Shown: positions 1 to 8,078 of the stretch, piece by piece
Layout: each line of letters begins with the position of its first letter
Position numbering within the stretch: the stretch's first letter is position 1
Origin: a virus
DNA length: 51,094 nt
IMG/VR virus record: IMGVR_UViG_3300038307_000123
Span: 1-51,094 of that record
Direction: 5' to 3' (one strand)
Program-made: the position numbers and the translations under genes
The notes under the pieces: model-generated
The model's input: the letters and a program-made list of their open reading frames with translations, nothing else
The model's database searches: none
What the model was told of the DNA's origin: nothing

Positions 1-669
1 GGAGATACGAACATGGACTTTATCGGGAAAGATTCCCCTCATACTATCCTCAACACTAGCCTTCTCATACATGAGCCGTTGCTCAAGATCTTGGGCAGAG
101 GATAAGTCAAATCCAAATCCATTCTCAATCTGATGGGCAATAATCTTAGTGACCATATGCTCAAGACGGATAGGCTTTTCATTCTTCTGGAGAAACTCTT
201 GTTGATATCTAAATATCTTTTCGGATACGTGGACATCTTGAATACAGTAGTCTTCCATCTCTTGGCTCCATTCCTCCCAACCATCTGCATAGTCGGATTT
301 ATATTCACCAAGATACTCACCCCATGCCTTAAGAGAGTTCCCTCCAAGGGGGTGACTACTCTTATCGGGGAACATCATCCTCGATATAATGAGCGTATCG
401 AAGTTCTTAGTTGGAATACGGTGAGTAAACCGCTCCAGAATAGGAATGTCGTACAGCACGATATTATGGCCAATGATGACATCAGCGTCACATAGACTGC
501 GGACACCATCCATAATATTATCTTTTCTATACACATTAACGGAACCTGTATCAATGTCTTTCGTAACCATGACATGGATACGGTCAGCTTCTGTGTGAGG
601 GTTTCCCTTACGATCAAGTACCAATTCATTTAAACCATTCGCCTCCAAATCAAATATCAGTCTCGACAT
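1..669 (-). CDS. T7 gp5-like DNA polymerase, N-terminal exonuclease part (cut by window edge)
   Basis: The frame is open from an ATG at 669 to base 1, giving 223 residues of a longer protein. It matches the N-terminal 3'-5' exonuclease domain of T7-type family A DNA polymerase. Seen: FDLEANGL near residue 6 (exo I Asp/Glu pair), IIGHNIVLYDIPIL near residue 72 (T7 has HNGHKYDVPAL), DTLIISRM, then SLKAWGEYLGEYKSDY and the exo III-like DYCIQDV. It replicates phage DNA with the helicase encoded just upstream. The ATG lies inside the end of the primase-helicase gene (20-nt overlap), so translation is probably coupled. The polymerase domain lies outside the window. Confidence 0.93.
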   Translation of the reverse strand, partial: MSRLIFDLEANGLNELVLDRKGNPHTEADRIHVMVTKDIDTGSVNVYRKDNIMDGVRSLCDADVIIGHNIVLYDIPILERFTHRIPTKNFDTLIISRMMFPDKSSHPLGGNSLKAWGEYLGEYKSDYADGWEEWSQEMEDYCIQDVHVSEKIFRYQQEFLQKNEKPIRLEHMVTKIIAHQIENGFGFDLSSAQDLEQRLMYEKASVEDSMRGIFPDKVHVRIS

Positions 670-2398
670 GCGGACCTCCAAACGTAATGTTACCATCGGG
701 GTCAACTACAAACTCAACCTCATACATACGCCCACTCATCTGGTCATACCGAAGAGCCGTAGCTACTCCAACATTGCCAGTGAACCTGTTCTTCAATACA
801 CGAATAACAGAAGTGTGGGCAGTCTCAGGGTCGGGAGATTGTCTGTCTCTCTCAAGGGCTACAACAAGATTAGGAACAGAAGCTAGAGAACCGGAACCTC
901 TTAGGTCCTGTAGTCCAATGCGTCCACCCTCTTCATACTGCCTACCTTGAGTCTTTCTCAACTGAGAAATAACATCTATATGAACGCCTGTTCTTTCGAC
1001 TAATTGTCGAAGGCTCTTCATAAGATCGTCAATGACTAATCTTTCTCCGCCGTATTTATCCTGAGTGTATGAGTCCATCATAGCAATTACTGCTGCTGTG
1101 ATGTGATCAAGCACAATAACCTTACACCCTAGAGATACAGCCATGTATTCAATACGGGATAAAAGATTCTTGTAGTTATGACAGCCGTGGCTATCGTAGA
1201 TGAATAGGTCGGTGTCGGAAATTTCTTTCCTTGCTGACTGGTATTCATCTTCAGAGAGTTCTGCAAAGCCAGCAGATAAACAACTCTTCTTACCTAACTG
1301 CTTACGAAGGTTATCGAGGGCAGTCATAGCTTTGATCTTTCTAATTGGTTTGTTAATTCTTAAGGAGATTAAGTCATCGAGAGTTTCCTCCGGTGCTTCC
1401 TCAAGCATAAGCATACCAACAGTTCTATTATTTTCTAAGTGGTGGTTGACCAGCTCCCTAACAAGTGTTGACTTGCCTGAGCCTGTGCCACTAGTCCACA
1501 TAACAATCTCACCACCTCGTTGACCAATAAGAAACTCAGTCAACTGAGAGAATGGGTAGTCCCAAACCTCATGCTTAATAGTGGGGATGATTGATCCTTC
1601 AATTTCAGAGGCATGTAAGATACCATCTGGTTTATAAATCTGAGCTTCCCAGAATGCCTTGACAAGAGAAGCCCCGTCATTATTCATTAGACATTCATTA
1701 GGATCTTTATAGGGCAGGCTCTTCACAATCTTTACCTTACCGGGAGGCAGAATCTCAGCACACTTGTTAGCGGCTTCAACTCCAGCATCATCGGAATCAA
1801 ACATAAGAATGATCTCATCATAGGCGTTGAGGAATTCATAGTTATCCCTAAATGCCTTAGCCCCAGATGCTGTCCCATTAGGTAGGCTTACTACAGGGTA
1901 CTTCTTGTTGAGAGTTTGGGACATAGTAAGACAATCAATCTCACCTTCAGTCACAAGGATTCTCCTACCCTTATTGTTCTTCCATAAGTTCTGGCCGAAC
2001 ATAGGAAGCTTAGTGGTATCGCCCTTCCAAGCGAACTTCTTCTCCTTACCTCGGATATGTTGAGCCTGTAGGCTGCCATCCTCGGAGTAGTAGTTCGATA
2101 CTTCATATACATCTTCCCCACTCCGAACGACTCGGTAGTTATACAACCGACACACATCGTCCTGAATTCTGCGGTGAGGTAGATCACAAATTGATCCGTT
2201 CCAAGGTGACCAATCACCTGAAACCTTTGGCTCGTGCTTGGTAGTTCCATCACCCTTTTCGTGATGCTCGCAAGCAAAACAATAGCCGTGTCCATCTGAG
2301 TATCGAGCTAGGTTATCACCTGTTCGGTCATTACCCTTATCTCTACACTTAGGACATGGCTCTTTTCCAATACAATAACTATCATCTGTAGTGTTCAT
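650..2398 (-). CDS. T7 gp4-like primase-helicase
   Basis: 582 aa, bifunctional replicative primase and 5'-3' helicase. An N-terminal zinc-binding segment has CPKC near residue 15 and CFAC near residue 40. The TOPRIM primase domain has TEGEID near 150 and MFDSDDAG near 199. The RecA-like helicase domain has a Walker A GTGSGKST near residue 304, a hydrophobic strand ending VIVLDH near 425, and LRGSGSLASVPNLVVALER near 495. The order and length match T7 gp4 (566 aa). It sits between the RusA-like gene and DNA polymerase, the T7 arrangement. The ATG at 2398 follows a weak GGAAA about 8 nt upstream. Confidence 0.95.
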   Translation of the reverse strand: MNTTDDSYCIGKEPCPKCRDKGNDRTGDNLARYSDGHGYCFACEHHEKGDGTTKHEPKVSGDWSPWNGSICDLPHRRIQDDVCRLYNYRVVRSGEDVYEVSNYYSEDGSLQAQHIRGKEKKFAWKGDTTKLPMFGQNLWKNNKGRRILVTEGEIDCLTMSQTLNKKYPVVSLPNGTASGAKAFRDNYEFLNAYDEIILMFDSDDAGVEAANKCAEILPPGKVKIVKSLPYKDPNECLMNNDGASLVKAFWEAQIYKPDGILHASEIEGSIIPTIKHEVWDYPFSQLTEFLIGQRGGEIVMWTSGTGSGKSTLVRELVNHHLENNRTVGMLMLEEAPEETLDDLISLRINKPIRKIKAMTALDNLRKQLGKKSCLSAGFAELSEDEYQSARKEISDTDLFIYDSHGCHNYKNLLSRIEYMAVSLGCKVIVLDHITAAVIAMMDSYTQDKYGGERLVIDDLMKSLRQLVERTGVHIDVISQLRKTQGRQYEEGGRIGLQDLRGSGSLASVPNLVVALERDRQSPDPETAHTSVIRVLKNRFTGNVGVATALRYDQMSGRMYEVEFVVDPDGNITFGGPHVETDI

Positions 2399-2417
2399 AG
2401 TACAGTTTCCTTGTTAG

Positions 2418-2798
2418 CTAATTTATTTCTTCAACCCTCATGACGAAGTAACCTTCCTCACCGGGGTCGGTCCATGCTTTAGCAGCATGAACAACAACAA
2501 CCTGTTTATCATCAACCCAAAGTTTGCCGTTTAGACAGTCAAAAATAGCCTTTAAATAATTGTCGATGTCCGCCTTCGGATAATCGAGCTTTGTTCTTTT
2601 AGGTTTAGTTACATACATGAATACCTCGGTTCGGAGGTTTTCCTCTAGAGGAACCCACCCCGAACCGAGCGTATCCACGACAGTCTTCGCGGCATCAATC
2701 TTAAATTTCTTGTAAGGTCCTGTATAATAAGCACCCCACTTAGAAATTCGTGGCCGACTAGCGGCTATTGGATTAACTTTGAAGACAAACTCTGGCAT
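2418..2798 (-). CDS. RusA-family Holliday junction resolvase
   Basis: 126 aa. RusA-type endonucleases resolve branched DNA made during phage replication and recombination. Seen: the RusA signature DIDNYLKAIFDCLNG near residue 78 followed by WVDDKQV, which provides the conserved acidic metal-binding residues, with a basic KPKRTKLDYPKAD just before it. T7 carries endonuclease I (gp3) at this map position; here a different fold fills the slot. The ATG overlaps the TGA of the SSB gene (TGATG), indicating translational coupling. Confidence 0.9.
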   Translation of the reverse strand: MPEFVFKVNPIAASRPRISKWGAYYTGPYKKFKIDAAKTVVDTLGSGWVPLEENLRTEVFMYVTKPKRTKLDYPKADIDNYLKAIFDCLNGKLWVDDKQVVVVHAAKAWTDPGEEGYFVMRVEEIN

Positions 2799-3325
2799 CA
2801 GAAGGGCAGATCATCAAGGTCTTCGTCGGGGAGATTGGCAGCCACGGGTGCGGACACGCCTAAATCCTCGTCTCGGAACCCTTCAGTCTTTTCAAAGCCT
2901 GAGGTCATACCAGTAGTGTCACCCTTCTCGATGATTTGTACACCTTCGAGATAGAATGAGACGGACTCATCCCTACCGAGGACACATGGTGTGACCTTAA
3001 CCCGACAAGTATCACCACCAAATGGCAGTGCCTTAGTCGGCTTGGCTTCGGCATCAACACAGGGGAATGTTTGCATGCCTTCCTTTGCCTTGAGTACGTT
3101 TCTAAACTTAACGGTCTTGACACCCTCTTTATTCTCTCCCATACCATTGATCTTCTTACCGCCCATAGACTCCATTGTCTCATTGAGCATAGTATTAAGA
3201 TCATTGTCCAACTGGACAGTCAAGCTATGGTGGGGATTACCAAACTTTACGTCAGGCTTGTGCAAATGTGACCAAGTGACGTGTACGTCTCCACTAAATA
3301 GAGACTTACCATATTTATTATCCAT
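2798..3325 (-). CDS. gp2.5-like single-stranded DNA-binding protein
   Basis: 175 aa. The assignment rests on position (immediately before resolvase and primase-helicase, as T7 gene 2.5), size, a beta-rich basic body, and a C-terminal acidic tail ending DEDLDDLPF. A terminal aromatic after an acidic tail is the hallmark of gp2.5 and other phage SSBs, used to contact polymerase and helicase. The ATG at 3325 has a good AAAGGAG about 8 nt upstream. It is the first gene after the class A promoter-like motif at 3355-3386, so it probably heads the replication operon. Confidence 0.82.
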   Translation of the reverse strand: MDNKYGKSLFSGDVHVTWSHLHKPDVKFGNPHHSLTVQLDNDLNTMLNETMESMGGKKINGMGENKEGVKTVKFRNVLKAKEGMQTFPCVDAEAKPTKALPFGGDTCRVKVTPCVLGRDESVSFYLEGVQIIEKGDTTGMTSGFEKTEGFRDEDLGVSAPVAANLPDEDLDDLPF

Positions 3326-3354
3326 TACTTTTTCTCCTTTGTTAATGTAATGAG

Positions 3355-3386
3355 TATTGATTCTATCAATAGACCCGATTTTATGT
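3355..3386 (-). promoter_or_regulatory. class A phage promoter-like motif with 5' hairpin (copy A3)
   Basis: Minus strand reads ATAAAATCGGGTC, then a hairpin TATTGAT-AGA-ATCAATA (3355-3371). The same arrangement occurs at 7851-7883 and, less perfectly, at 19427-19450. The hairpin sequence differs from copy A2 but the pairing is kept. It overlaps the TAA of the upstream 71-aa gene and precedes the SSB gene by about 30 nt. Interpreted as a phage RNA polymerase promoter with initiation at or near GGG; no experimental start is known. Confidence 0.65.
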
Positions 3387-3596
3387 CGCGTCTACTTCTT
3401 GCTTATCTTCTTCTTCTTTAGCCTCAGGTGCAGTGGTTTCGATACTGTGAATAGCCTTCTCAATATCACCAGCAACAGCCCTAAGCATAACTGAGATGTT
3501 ATCTAAAAATGTTAGGACTTGTGGAGCAGAGATACCCTGATCAGTAAAGTCCTTATACTTTTCGTTTACGTGAAACTTATCTGTTTCTTCATTCAT
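3381..3596 (-). CDS. small hypothetical protein (71 aa)
   Basis: No family recognised. The frame can be read further upstream, but the ATG at 3596 is chosen because GAGGAA lies just before it and it overlaps the end of the phosphoesterase gene by 8 nt. The N-terminus is polar (MNEETDKFHVNEKY), the middle is a probable amphipathic helix, and the tail is Glu/Asp/Lys rich (PEAKEEEDKQEVDAT). Its stop codon lies inside the class A promoter-like motif, so it ends one transcription unit just where the SSB unit starts. Confidence 0.7.
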   Translation of the reverse strand: MNEETDKFHVNEKYKDFTDQGISAPQVLTFLDNISVMLRAVAGDIEKAIHSIETTAPEAKEEEDKQEVDAT

Positions 3597-4287
3597 TAAA
3601 ATTTCCTCTATAATAAGGTTCGCCTTTAGCACAAGGCATGATTTCGTGGTAAGGCAATCCATCGATGACAACACCACAACTTAGTACTGGTTTCTTTAGA
3701 AACTTAGAGCCGTAGCTCATAGCGGGGTTGTGAATATCTACACCACATCCCACATCCATCCCAAAGATACGTCCATTCGGACCACACAACCACTTAACTC
3801 CTGCATTAGAGTGGTGGTGTCCTATTACAGTAGAGATCATCTGACCCCTACTCGCATTGAAGGCGGTGTTCATTCCACTAACGCCTTCTCCATGATAGTA
3901 AAGCACATCATCTATTTCTGTGCTATGTACCCACTTCCACTTAGGTGTGTTCCATACCTCCGCATAGTCGCGGATGAACTGGGAAGGTATGTTTACAGTG
4001 GAGGCTAGCCGGTATACCCGCATGTCATGGTTACCTATAGTAACCGATGCTTTGGGGAAAGCTTTGTTCCACTTCTGAACACCCTCAAGTGTCATGCTAT
4101 ATTCGGTGTTAACATCCGAGCTATCGATGTCCTTAGCATGGAAGGATATGTTGTGGTGATCCACAATATCTCCTAGAAATACTACCGTATCGCAGTCCCA
4201 CACCTCATATAAATCTAAACAGAAATCTAGGTAGCCGGGATGAGTTGCAGGCTCATGTAAGTCACCTATTGCAAGTACCCTAGCCAT
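3589..4287 (-). CDS. calcineurin-like metallophosphoesterase
   Basis: 232 aa. It carries the metal-binding motif series of the calcineurin-like phosphoesterase superfamily: GDLHEP near residue 7, FLGDIVDHH near 36, GNHD near 85, and GHHHSN near 158, followed by GMDVGCG. These place two metal ions for hydrolysis of a phosphoester; the substrate (nucleotide, nucleic acid 3' end or phosphoprotein) cannot be read from sequence. Start: the ATG at 4287 (MARVLAIGDLHEP) puts the first motif at the usual N-terminal position and has GGAGG 5 nt upstream; a longer frame upstream is not needed. Confidence 0.88.
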   Translation of the reverse strand: MARVLAIGDLHEPATHPGYLDFCLDLYEVWDCDTVVFLGDIVDHHNISFHAKDIDSSDVNTEYSMTLEGVQKWNKAFPKASVTIGNHDMRVYRLASTVNIPSQFIRDYAEVWNTPKWKWVHSTEIDDVLYYHGEGVSGMNTAFNASRGQMISTVIGHHHSNAGVKWLCGPNGRIFGMDVGCGVDIHNPAMSYGSKFLKKPVLSCGVVIDGLPYHEIMPCAKGEPYYRGNFNE

Positions 4288-4591
4288 TGTTGCCTCCAAA
4301 CCTACGCTTAGCATCAGCCTTCCATTGTGCTGATAGTGGGGGCAAGTCCCTTCTTTCCCTAGTGTTGGGGATAGGAGCAGCACTTACGTACTCTCCTCGT
4401 TCATCCTTAACGTGATCCCACTTCTCATAGTAGGCCTCAATCGGTTCGTGGATGTTCACATTCCCCTTCACTGCATCCTTCTGGGCAGCTGTCAACCACA
4501 TGTCCCCGTCCACATTCTGCATCGGGCGAATCACTTCGTGTGTCCTCTCCGTCCCCGCTACTCCCTTGAACGTTTTCGTTATTCTTTCCAT
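4280..4591 (-). CDS. hypothetical protein (103 aa)
   Basis: No family recognised. It is polar, with a basic N-terminus (MERITKTFKGVAGTERTHE) and a basic C-terminus (QWKADAKRRFGGNNG). The ATG at 4591 has GGAG 8 nt upstream. The 3' end overlaps the phosphoesterase start by 8 nt. The first 155 nt also encode, in another frame, the tail of the preceding gene (4437-4778). Confidence 0.7.
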   Translation of the reverse strand: MERITKTFKGVAGTERTHEVIRPMQNVDGDMWLTAAQKDAVKGNVNIHEPIEAYYEKWDHVKDERGEYVSAAPIPNTRERRDLPPLSAQWKADAKRRFGGNNG

Positions 4592-4778
4592 CCTGAATCT
4601 CCTTTAAAAGTTGCTGTTTAAATTTCTCTGCATCCCAGTTGAGTCTCTTAAGAATACCGTACCAAGTCTTTGGTACTCTTCCTCGGGAAACATCGGACTT
4701 AACGCCCATCTCAACTTCAGATGCTCTACTTAATTGACAATAATAGTCTACCTTTGTGAGTGCTTGTTCAACATTCAT
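4437..4778 (-). CDS. hypothetical protein (113 aa) whose tail overlaps the next gene
   Basis: No family recognised. The first ~65 residues look like an ordinary small helical protein (MNVEQALTKVDYYCQLSRAS...RVPKTWYGILKRLNWDAEKF). After about residue 63 the frame runs on inside the 103-aa gene and becomes low-complexity, with Cys, Gly, Asp and Ser (CGRGHVVDSCPEGCSEGEC). The ATG at 4778 follows AGGAG about 10 nt upstream and overlaps the upstream gene by 11 nt. The N-terminal part is probably the functional unit. Confidence 0.6.
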   Translation of the reverse strand: MNVEQALTKVDYYCQLSRASEVEMGVKSDVSRGRVPKTWYGILKRLNWDAEKFKQQLLKEIQDGKNNENVQGSSGDGEDTRSDSPDAECGRGHVVDSCPEGCSEGECEHPRTD

Positions 4779-5007
4779 CTTTAAATTCTCCTGAATCTTT
4801 GAGTTCATCAAACTCTTCTTGTGTTATTTTTCCAAAGGCAAGGTCCCATCGGGCTCTACCTTCCTTGGAACTAACAGAAGAGGAACGAGGTCGTTGCCCT
4901 TCTGTACCTGTAATAGGATCGGAGCCATCGAGGTTAGTAATACCCTTGGATAACTCCTTCCTTGCTTTTTTACTCATACTATCAAATCGTCTTACTTGTT
5001 CACCCAT
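4768..5007 (-). CDS. hypothetical protein (79 aa)
   Basis: No family recognised. A charged small protein with a basic N-terminal helix (MGEQVRRFDSMSKKARKELSKG), a Ser/Arg-rich middle, and an acidic C-terminus (EEFDELKDSGEFKDEC). The ATG at 5007 has GGAGG 6 nt upstream, a strong site. It ends inside the start of the next gene. Confidence 0.72.
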   Translation of the reverse strand: MGEQVRRFDSMSKKARKELSKGITNLDGSDPITGTEGQRPRSSSVSSKEGRARWDLAFGKITQEEFDELKDSGEFKDEC

Positions 5008-5009
5008 GT

Positions 5010-5141
5010 TTAATCCTCCGATACTCCTGTGTCAGGCTCATCTAACCAATCACCTTCGTCAACATAAGTCCAATCATAATCCTCGGGGGTATCGTCGCCG
5101 TCATCATTGAAAACACTATTCAAGTTCTCTGGTTCTATCAT
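5010..5141 (-). CDS. very small acidic protein (43 aa)
   Basis: The frame MIEPENLNSVFNDDGDDTPE continues to an acidic, Trp-containing tail ending TGVSED, TAA at 5010. About a third of residues are Asp/Glu. A GGAAG lies about 9 nt before the ATG. It fits tightly between neighbours, overlapping the upstream gene by 26 nt and ending 2 nt before the next ATG. No function can be inferred; acidic mini-proteins in phage middle regions are sometimes DNA mimics or enzyme inhibitors, but nothing here shows that. Confidence 0.6.
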   Translation of the reverse strand: MIEPENLNSVFNDDGDDTPEDYDWTYVDEGDWLDEPDTGVSED

Positions 5142-5433
5142 ATCTATAAACTTCCTTAATCATTTGCCTCGGGATTTTATTAATCATGCCACACTCTTCG
5201 GGTCCAATGCTATCAGTCAGGGATATAAACTCTTCGTTAGAGTATAGGATATATCCAAGTGTACGCATTAGCGGTGGCCTCTTTGATGCTTCTTCAATGC
5301 CTGCTTGTAGATCCATCCATCCGGAATCACCACATGCTTCGGCATCTAACCATACTACTTCTACTATAGTATTCTTAGCTGAAGAAGTATTCAGAGTCGA
5401 GCACTCGGGCTGGGTCAATTCTTCCGGATCCAT
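5116..5433 (-). CDS. conserved-looking phage protein (about 105 aa)
   Basis: The core (TIVEVVWLDAEAC...GWMDLQAGIEE...PPLMRTLGYILY...SLTDSIGPEECG...IPRQMIKEV) resembles a small protein of unknown function that I recall from many podo- and siphoviruses; it has no known activity. The start is uncertain: no ATG or GTG precedes the core outside the RNA polymerase gene, so the ATG at 5433, inside the last 59 nt of that gene, is used. A non-ATG start nearer to the polymerase stop is possible. Confidence 0.65.
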   Translation of the reverse strand: MDPEELTQPECSTLNTSSAKNTIVEVVWLDAEACGDSGWMDLQAGIEEASKRPPLMRTLGYILYSNEEFISLTDSIGPEECGMINKIPRQMIKEVYRYDRTRELE

Positions 5434-7819
5434 TGGGAATTGGTGGAGTTGGGAGCCCAAGATATTTTTCGACATCCTGTTTGAACGTTTCAAGTACATT
5501 CTCCTTATGTGTTTCTATAAACGCTAAACGCAAGCACTCATTCATGGTATCTATATCAGGAGCATGTACTCCATATGAGTCATGTATCATTGAGAATGAG
5601 TCGATGCCTTTAGCTAGTAATCTGATTAGGGTTAAGAACATATGTGCTGCATCTAAGCTGTGAATATAATTAGGTGCTATGCCTAGTTCCTGACCATGAC
5701 AGTTGACACCATCATAGAAATTAGCAAACACTAACTCAAACTTCTTCTTATTAAACAACTCAGTGTAAGACCGTCGTTGTCTAATGGGTTGGTATACATG
5801 TTCGACTATGAATCCAGAGGGGGTAGTCCATATGAGATGCTTCTCTGCTGCATTAGCTACACCCGCTACTTCCTTAAGCCAATCCTTTCCTTGGTTGGGC
5901 ATTGATAGCGTGGTCCCTAGCCCCTCTTGAACAGCACGAGCCATCTCTACAACAGCACCGCTTCTATTCTCACGAGGAACCCAGTCAAGGTGTCCCTCTA
6001 ACTTGAGGTACTTCTGTATACCGTAGAAGGTAAGACCATAGGCATCGCACATCGTGGGTCTCTTAACGACAGCACGCTCAATGCCTTCTTGCCAGTGATC
6101 CATAAAGGAAACAAACCAATCGAGGCCATCTTTATTCTCAGTGATGATGTCATTAGTTTGTTGTGCTATATACCCATAAAGATCTTGGGGCTTATCGCTC
6201 GATGTAACATTAGTTAAACCAGCTACAATCTCATCTCCCATAATAACTGACCAATGCTGCGAACCATTACATGCTCCGTCTAACTGCACGGGTAGCTGGG
6301 TAAGGCCATCCTTTCTTGCTAACTCTATACAAGCAGCCAGCCTTTGGAAGGATGGGTTCTTCTTTTCTTTATCTGATATCCATTCTCTATGTTCGTAAGG
6401 ATCTTCCGCAATATCCAACAACATCTGTAGGTTATCATCAACCCACTTAACTCTACTATCATAGGTATCTTTATCTTGATCAAAGAGATTTGCTGTGTGT
6501 ACTTTAAGCCAGTACAATCCCCTATCCGTTTGTTTCTTTGGTGTTTTAAATAGCAACAATCCCTTATCAAAGTCAGCTCCCTGTGGAGAGAGCAGCTCAC
6601 ATGCTGTGTATGCTCTCCCTCTGAAGTCTAGACTATATGGGTGATAGAACCAGTCATAGGGCATTAGCTTCTTGGCGAGGTGTAACCTCACTAACATACG
6701 ACACCTCTTCTGTTCCTCTCTATACCACTTACCCCATGTCTCTTCTCGTTCAGCCATCCACTTAGCTTGGTCTATCTTAGTTCCTTCTTTCGGGTACTCC
6801 CTTATATTGAAGCCCTCAAAATCATGGGATGGTAGGTTAGCGAGACAGGTGTTGCCCTTAAAGAAATTCTCCATCACCCCAAGAACCTTGGGATTAATAG
6901 TCCACTCAGTATTCTGAAGTGCATTCACTCCTTTCAGAACTAAGTCAGAACAGTGGTGTTTAATTCTATCCTCATCATCACGACTGTTGTTGACGTACCT
7001 CTTAACAGTAGGTTTTCTTAGCCACCGTAGGTAGTTTCCGCCGGGCTCATCTATTAGGTGATCCACTGGTGGTGCAATCATGGGTCTATAGATAAGAGAG
7101 GATAGCTCCAAGAGGTGATGCTTCCTATGTAACTCTCTTAGTATATCATCATTTAATCTAACAAAGATATTTTCTTTATTAGGTTTCTTAGACCAAGAAT
7201 TAATTTTGACTCTCTCCGCAACAACAATATCTGATAGCAAAGCAATGCGTACCAGAGCGTGGCCAAAGTCTTGCTTACCTTTCCTATCTATGGAGGGTAT
7301 GTCCCCTAGTTTCTTAGTGAAAGCAAGGCATCTCTTAGGTGACCAGTTCTTTGTAAACTTAGACTGTTTCCTCCAGTCATCCTTGAACTGTTCTTTACTT
7401 GCTTGATAAGAAACAATATTAATTACATCCTCAGCTACATCGCTTGCTAAAGTCTGAGCTCTTGCTCCACCAACCAAGGACGTAAGGCCTCTGTCACGAG
7501 ACCCATCCAAAGTTATCTTAAGTATGTTTCTAATAACAAGGTCAGCTGCTTTGAATGATCCAATACTTAGTAAGGGAATTAACCAACGGGGTGTTCGCTT
7601 TCTTTTAACAGCTTCATCAATCCAAACCTGATACAGGGGTTGTAGGTGAATAACACTAGCGTCTAGCAACTGTTGCTCAGGCTCACCTTCATCGGGAGAC
7701 CTATTAAAATCATTCCAGTATTTATTAACACCTTCCATAAGGAGATCCTCTTCCCACACAGCCTGAAGATTTTTTCTATCCTCTTGTTCTTGCTTGGGAA
7801 TACTCTTCCATTGATACAT
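5375..7819 (-). CDS. T7-like single-subunit RNA polymerase 1
   Basis: 814 aa, DNA-dependent RNA polymerase that transcribes phage genes from phage promoters. All catalytic motifs are present. The DFRGR motif (T7 WRGR) is near residue 398. Motif A is QLDGACNGSQHWS, with D514 equivalent to T7 D537. Motif B is KRPTMCDAYG, with K586 and Y594 equivalent to K631 and Y639. IAPNYIHSLDAAH is near 714. Motif C is IHDSYG, with D747 equivalent to D812. It ends LDSEYFFS, the usual aromatic C-terminus. Length is near T7 (883 aa) with a shorter N-terminus. The ATG at 7819 has GGAG 8 nt upstream. A class A promoter-like motif lies about 50 nt upstream. A second, divergent polymerase is encoded at 14260-16362. 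Confidence 0.97.
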   Translation of the reverse strand: MYQWKSIPKQEQEDRKNLQAVWEEDLLMEGVNKYWNDFNRSPDEGEPEQQLLDASVIHLQPLYQVWIDEAVKRKRTPRWLIPLLSIGSFKAADLVIRNILKITLDGSRDRGLTSLVGGARAQTLASDVAEDVINIVSYQASKEQFKDDWRKQSKFTKNWSPKRCLAFTKKLGDIPSIDRKGKQDFGHALVRIALLSDIVVAERVKINSWSKKPNKENIFVRLNDDILRELHRKHHLLELSSLIYRPMIAPPVDHLIDEPGGNYLRWLRKPTVKRYVNNSRDDEDRIKHHCSDLVLKGVNALQNTEWTINPKVLGVMENFFKGNTCLANLPSHDFEGFNIREYPKEGTKIDQAKWMAEREETWGKWYREEQKRCRMLVRLHLAKKLMPYDWFYHPYSLDFRGRAYTACELLSPQGADFDKGLLLFKTPKKQTDRGLYWLKVHTANLFDQDKDTYDSRVKWVDDNLQMLLDIAEDPYEHREWISDKEKKNPSFQRLAACIELARKDGLTQLPVQLDGACNGSQHWSVIMGDEIVAGLTNVTSSDKPQDLYGYIAQQTNDIITENKDGLDWFVSFMDHWQEGIERAVVKRPTMCDAYGLTFYGIQKYLKLEGHLDWVPRENRSGAVVEMARAVQEGLGTTLSMPNQGKDWLKEVAGVANAAEKHLIWTTPSGFIVEHVYQPIRQRRSYTELFNKKKFELVFANFYDGVNCHGQELGIAPNYIHSLDAAHMFLTLIRLLAKGIDSFSMIHDSYGVHAPDIDTMNECLRLAFIETHKENVLETFKQDVEKYLGLPTPPIPNGSGRIDPARVLDSEYFFS

Positions 7820-7850
7820 AAATATCTCCTTTATTATTTATTCTTTGGTG

Positions 7851-7883
7851 TATGGATTCCATCCATAGACCCGATTATAGGGC
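7851..7883 (-). promoter_or_regulatory. class A phage promoter-like motif with 5' hairpin (copy A2)
   Basis: Minus strand reads CCCTATAATCGGGTC, then TATGGAT-GGA-ATCCATA (7851-7867), a perfect 7-bp hairpin. Relative to copy A3 the stem differs by a compensated base pair (GGAT/ATCC against TGAT/ATCA). TATAAT could be read as a bacterial -10 box, but no -35 hexamer is spaced for it and the conservation continues downstream through GGGTC. It lies between the 57-aa gene and RNA polymerase 1. Confidence 0.65.
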
Positions 7884-7904
7884 GTTGATATAACTCCTGT
7901 ACTA

Positions 7905-8078
7905 TCAGTCGTTTAAATCTTCGGCCTGCATGTTATAGTTCATCTTATCTTCTAGGGTTTTATCTTTATCTTCTTGTTGTTGTTCTTTCTTATCTTTGTC
8001 CTTACCAAAAGATTTCTCCCAGTTCTCTGCCCATTTCTTAGGGTCAACGTGCCTATACCTGTCGCCTTTGCCTGCCAT
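7905..8078 (-). CDS. small basic phage protein, MAGKGD type (57 aa)
   Basis: MAGKGDRYRHVDPKKWAENW followed by EKSFGK and a Lys/Glu/Gln/Asp-rich tail. Similar short proteins opening with M-x-GKGD and containing W-x3-W or N-W-x3-F are common in phage genomes, function unknown. The ATG is fused to the upstream stop (TAATG at 8076-8080), with AAGGAG 7 nt before it. It is the last gene before the class A motif and RNA polymerase 1. Confidence 0.75.
   Translation of the reverse strand: MAGKGDRYRHVDPKKWAENWEKSFGKDKDKKEQQQEDKDKTLEDKMNYNMQAEDLND

Noticed and set aside
39-629. Several short reading frames on both strands at the window start
   Set aside because: They are other-frame shadows of the DNA polymerase gene, whose frame is open to base 1 and carries clear exonuclease motifs.
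7870-7882. TATAAT in class A motifs as a host sigma70 -10 box
   Set aside because: No -35 hexamer at proper spacing in any copy, the third copy has TAAAAT, and the conservation extends downstream through GGGTC and a hairpin. Dual use is not excluded.
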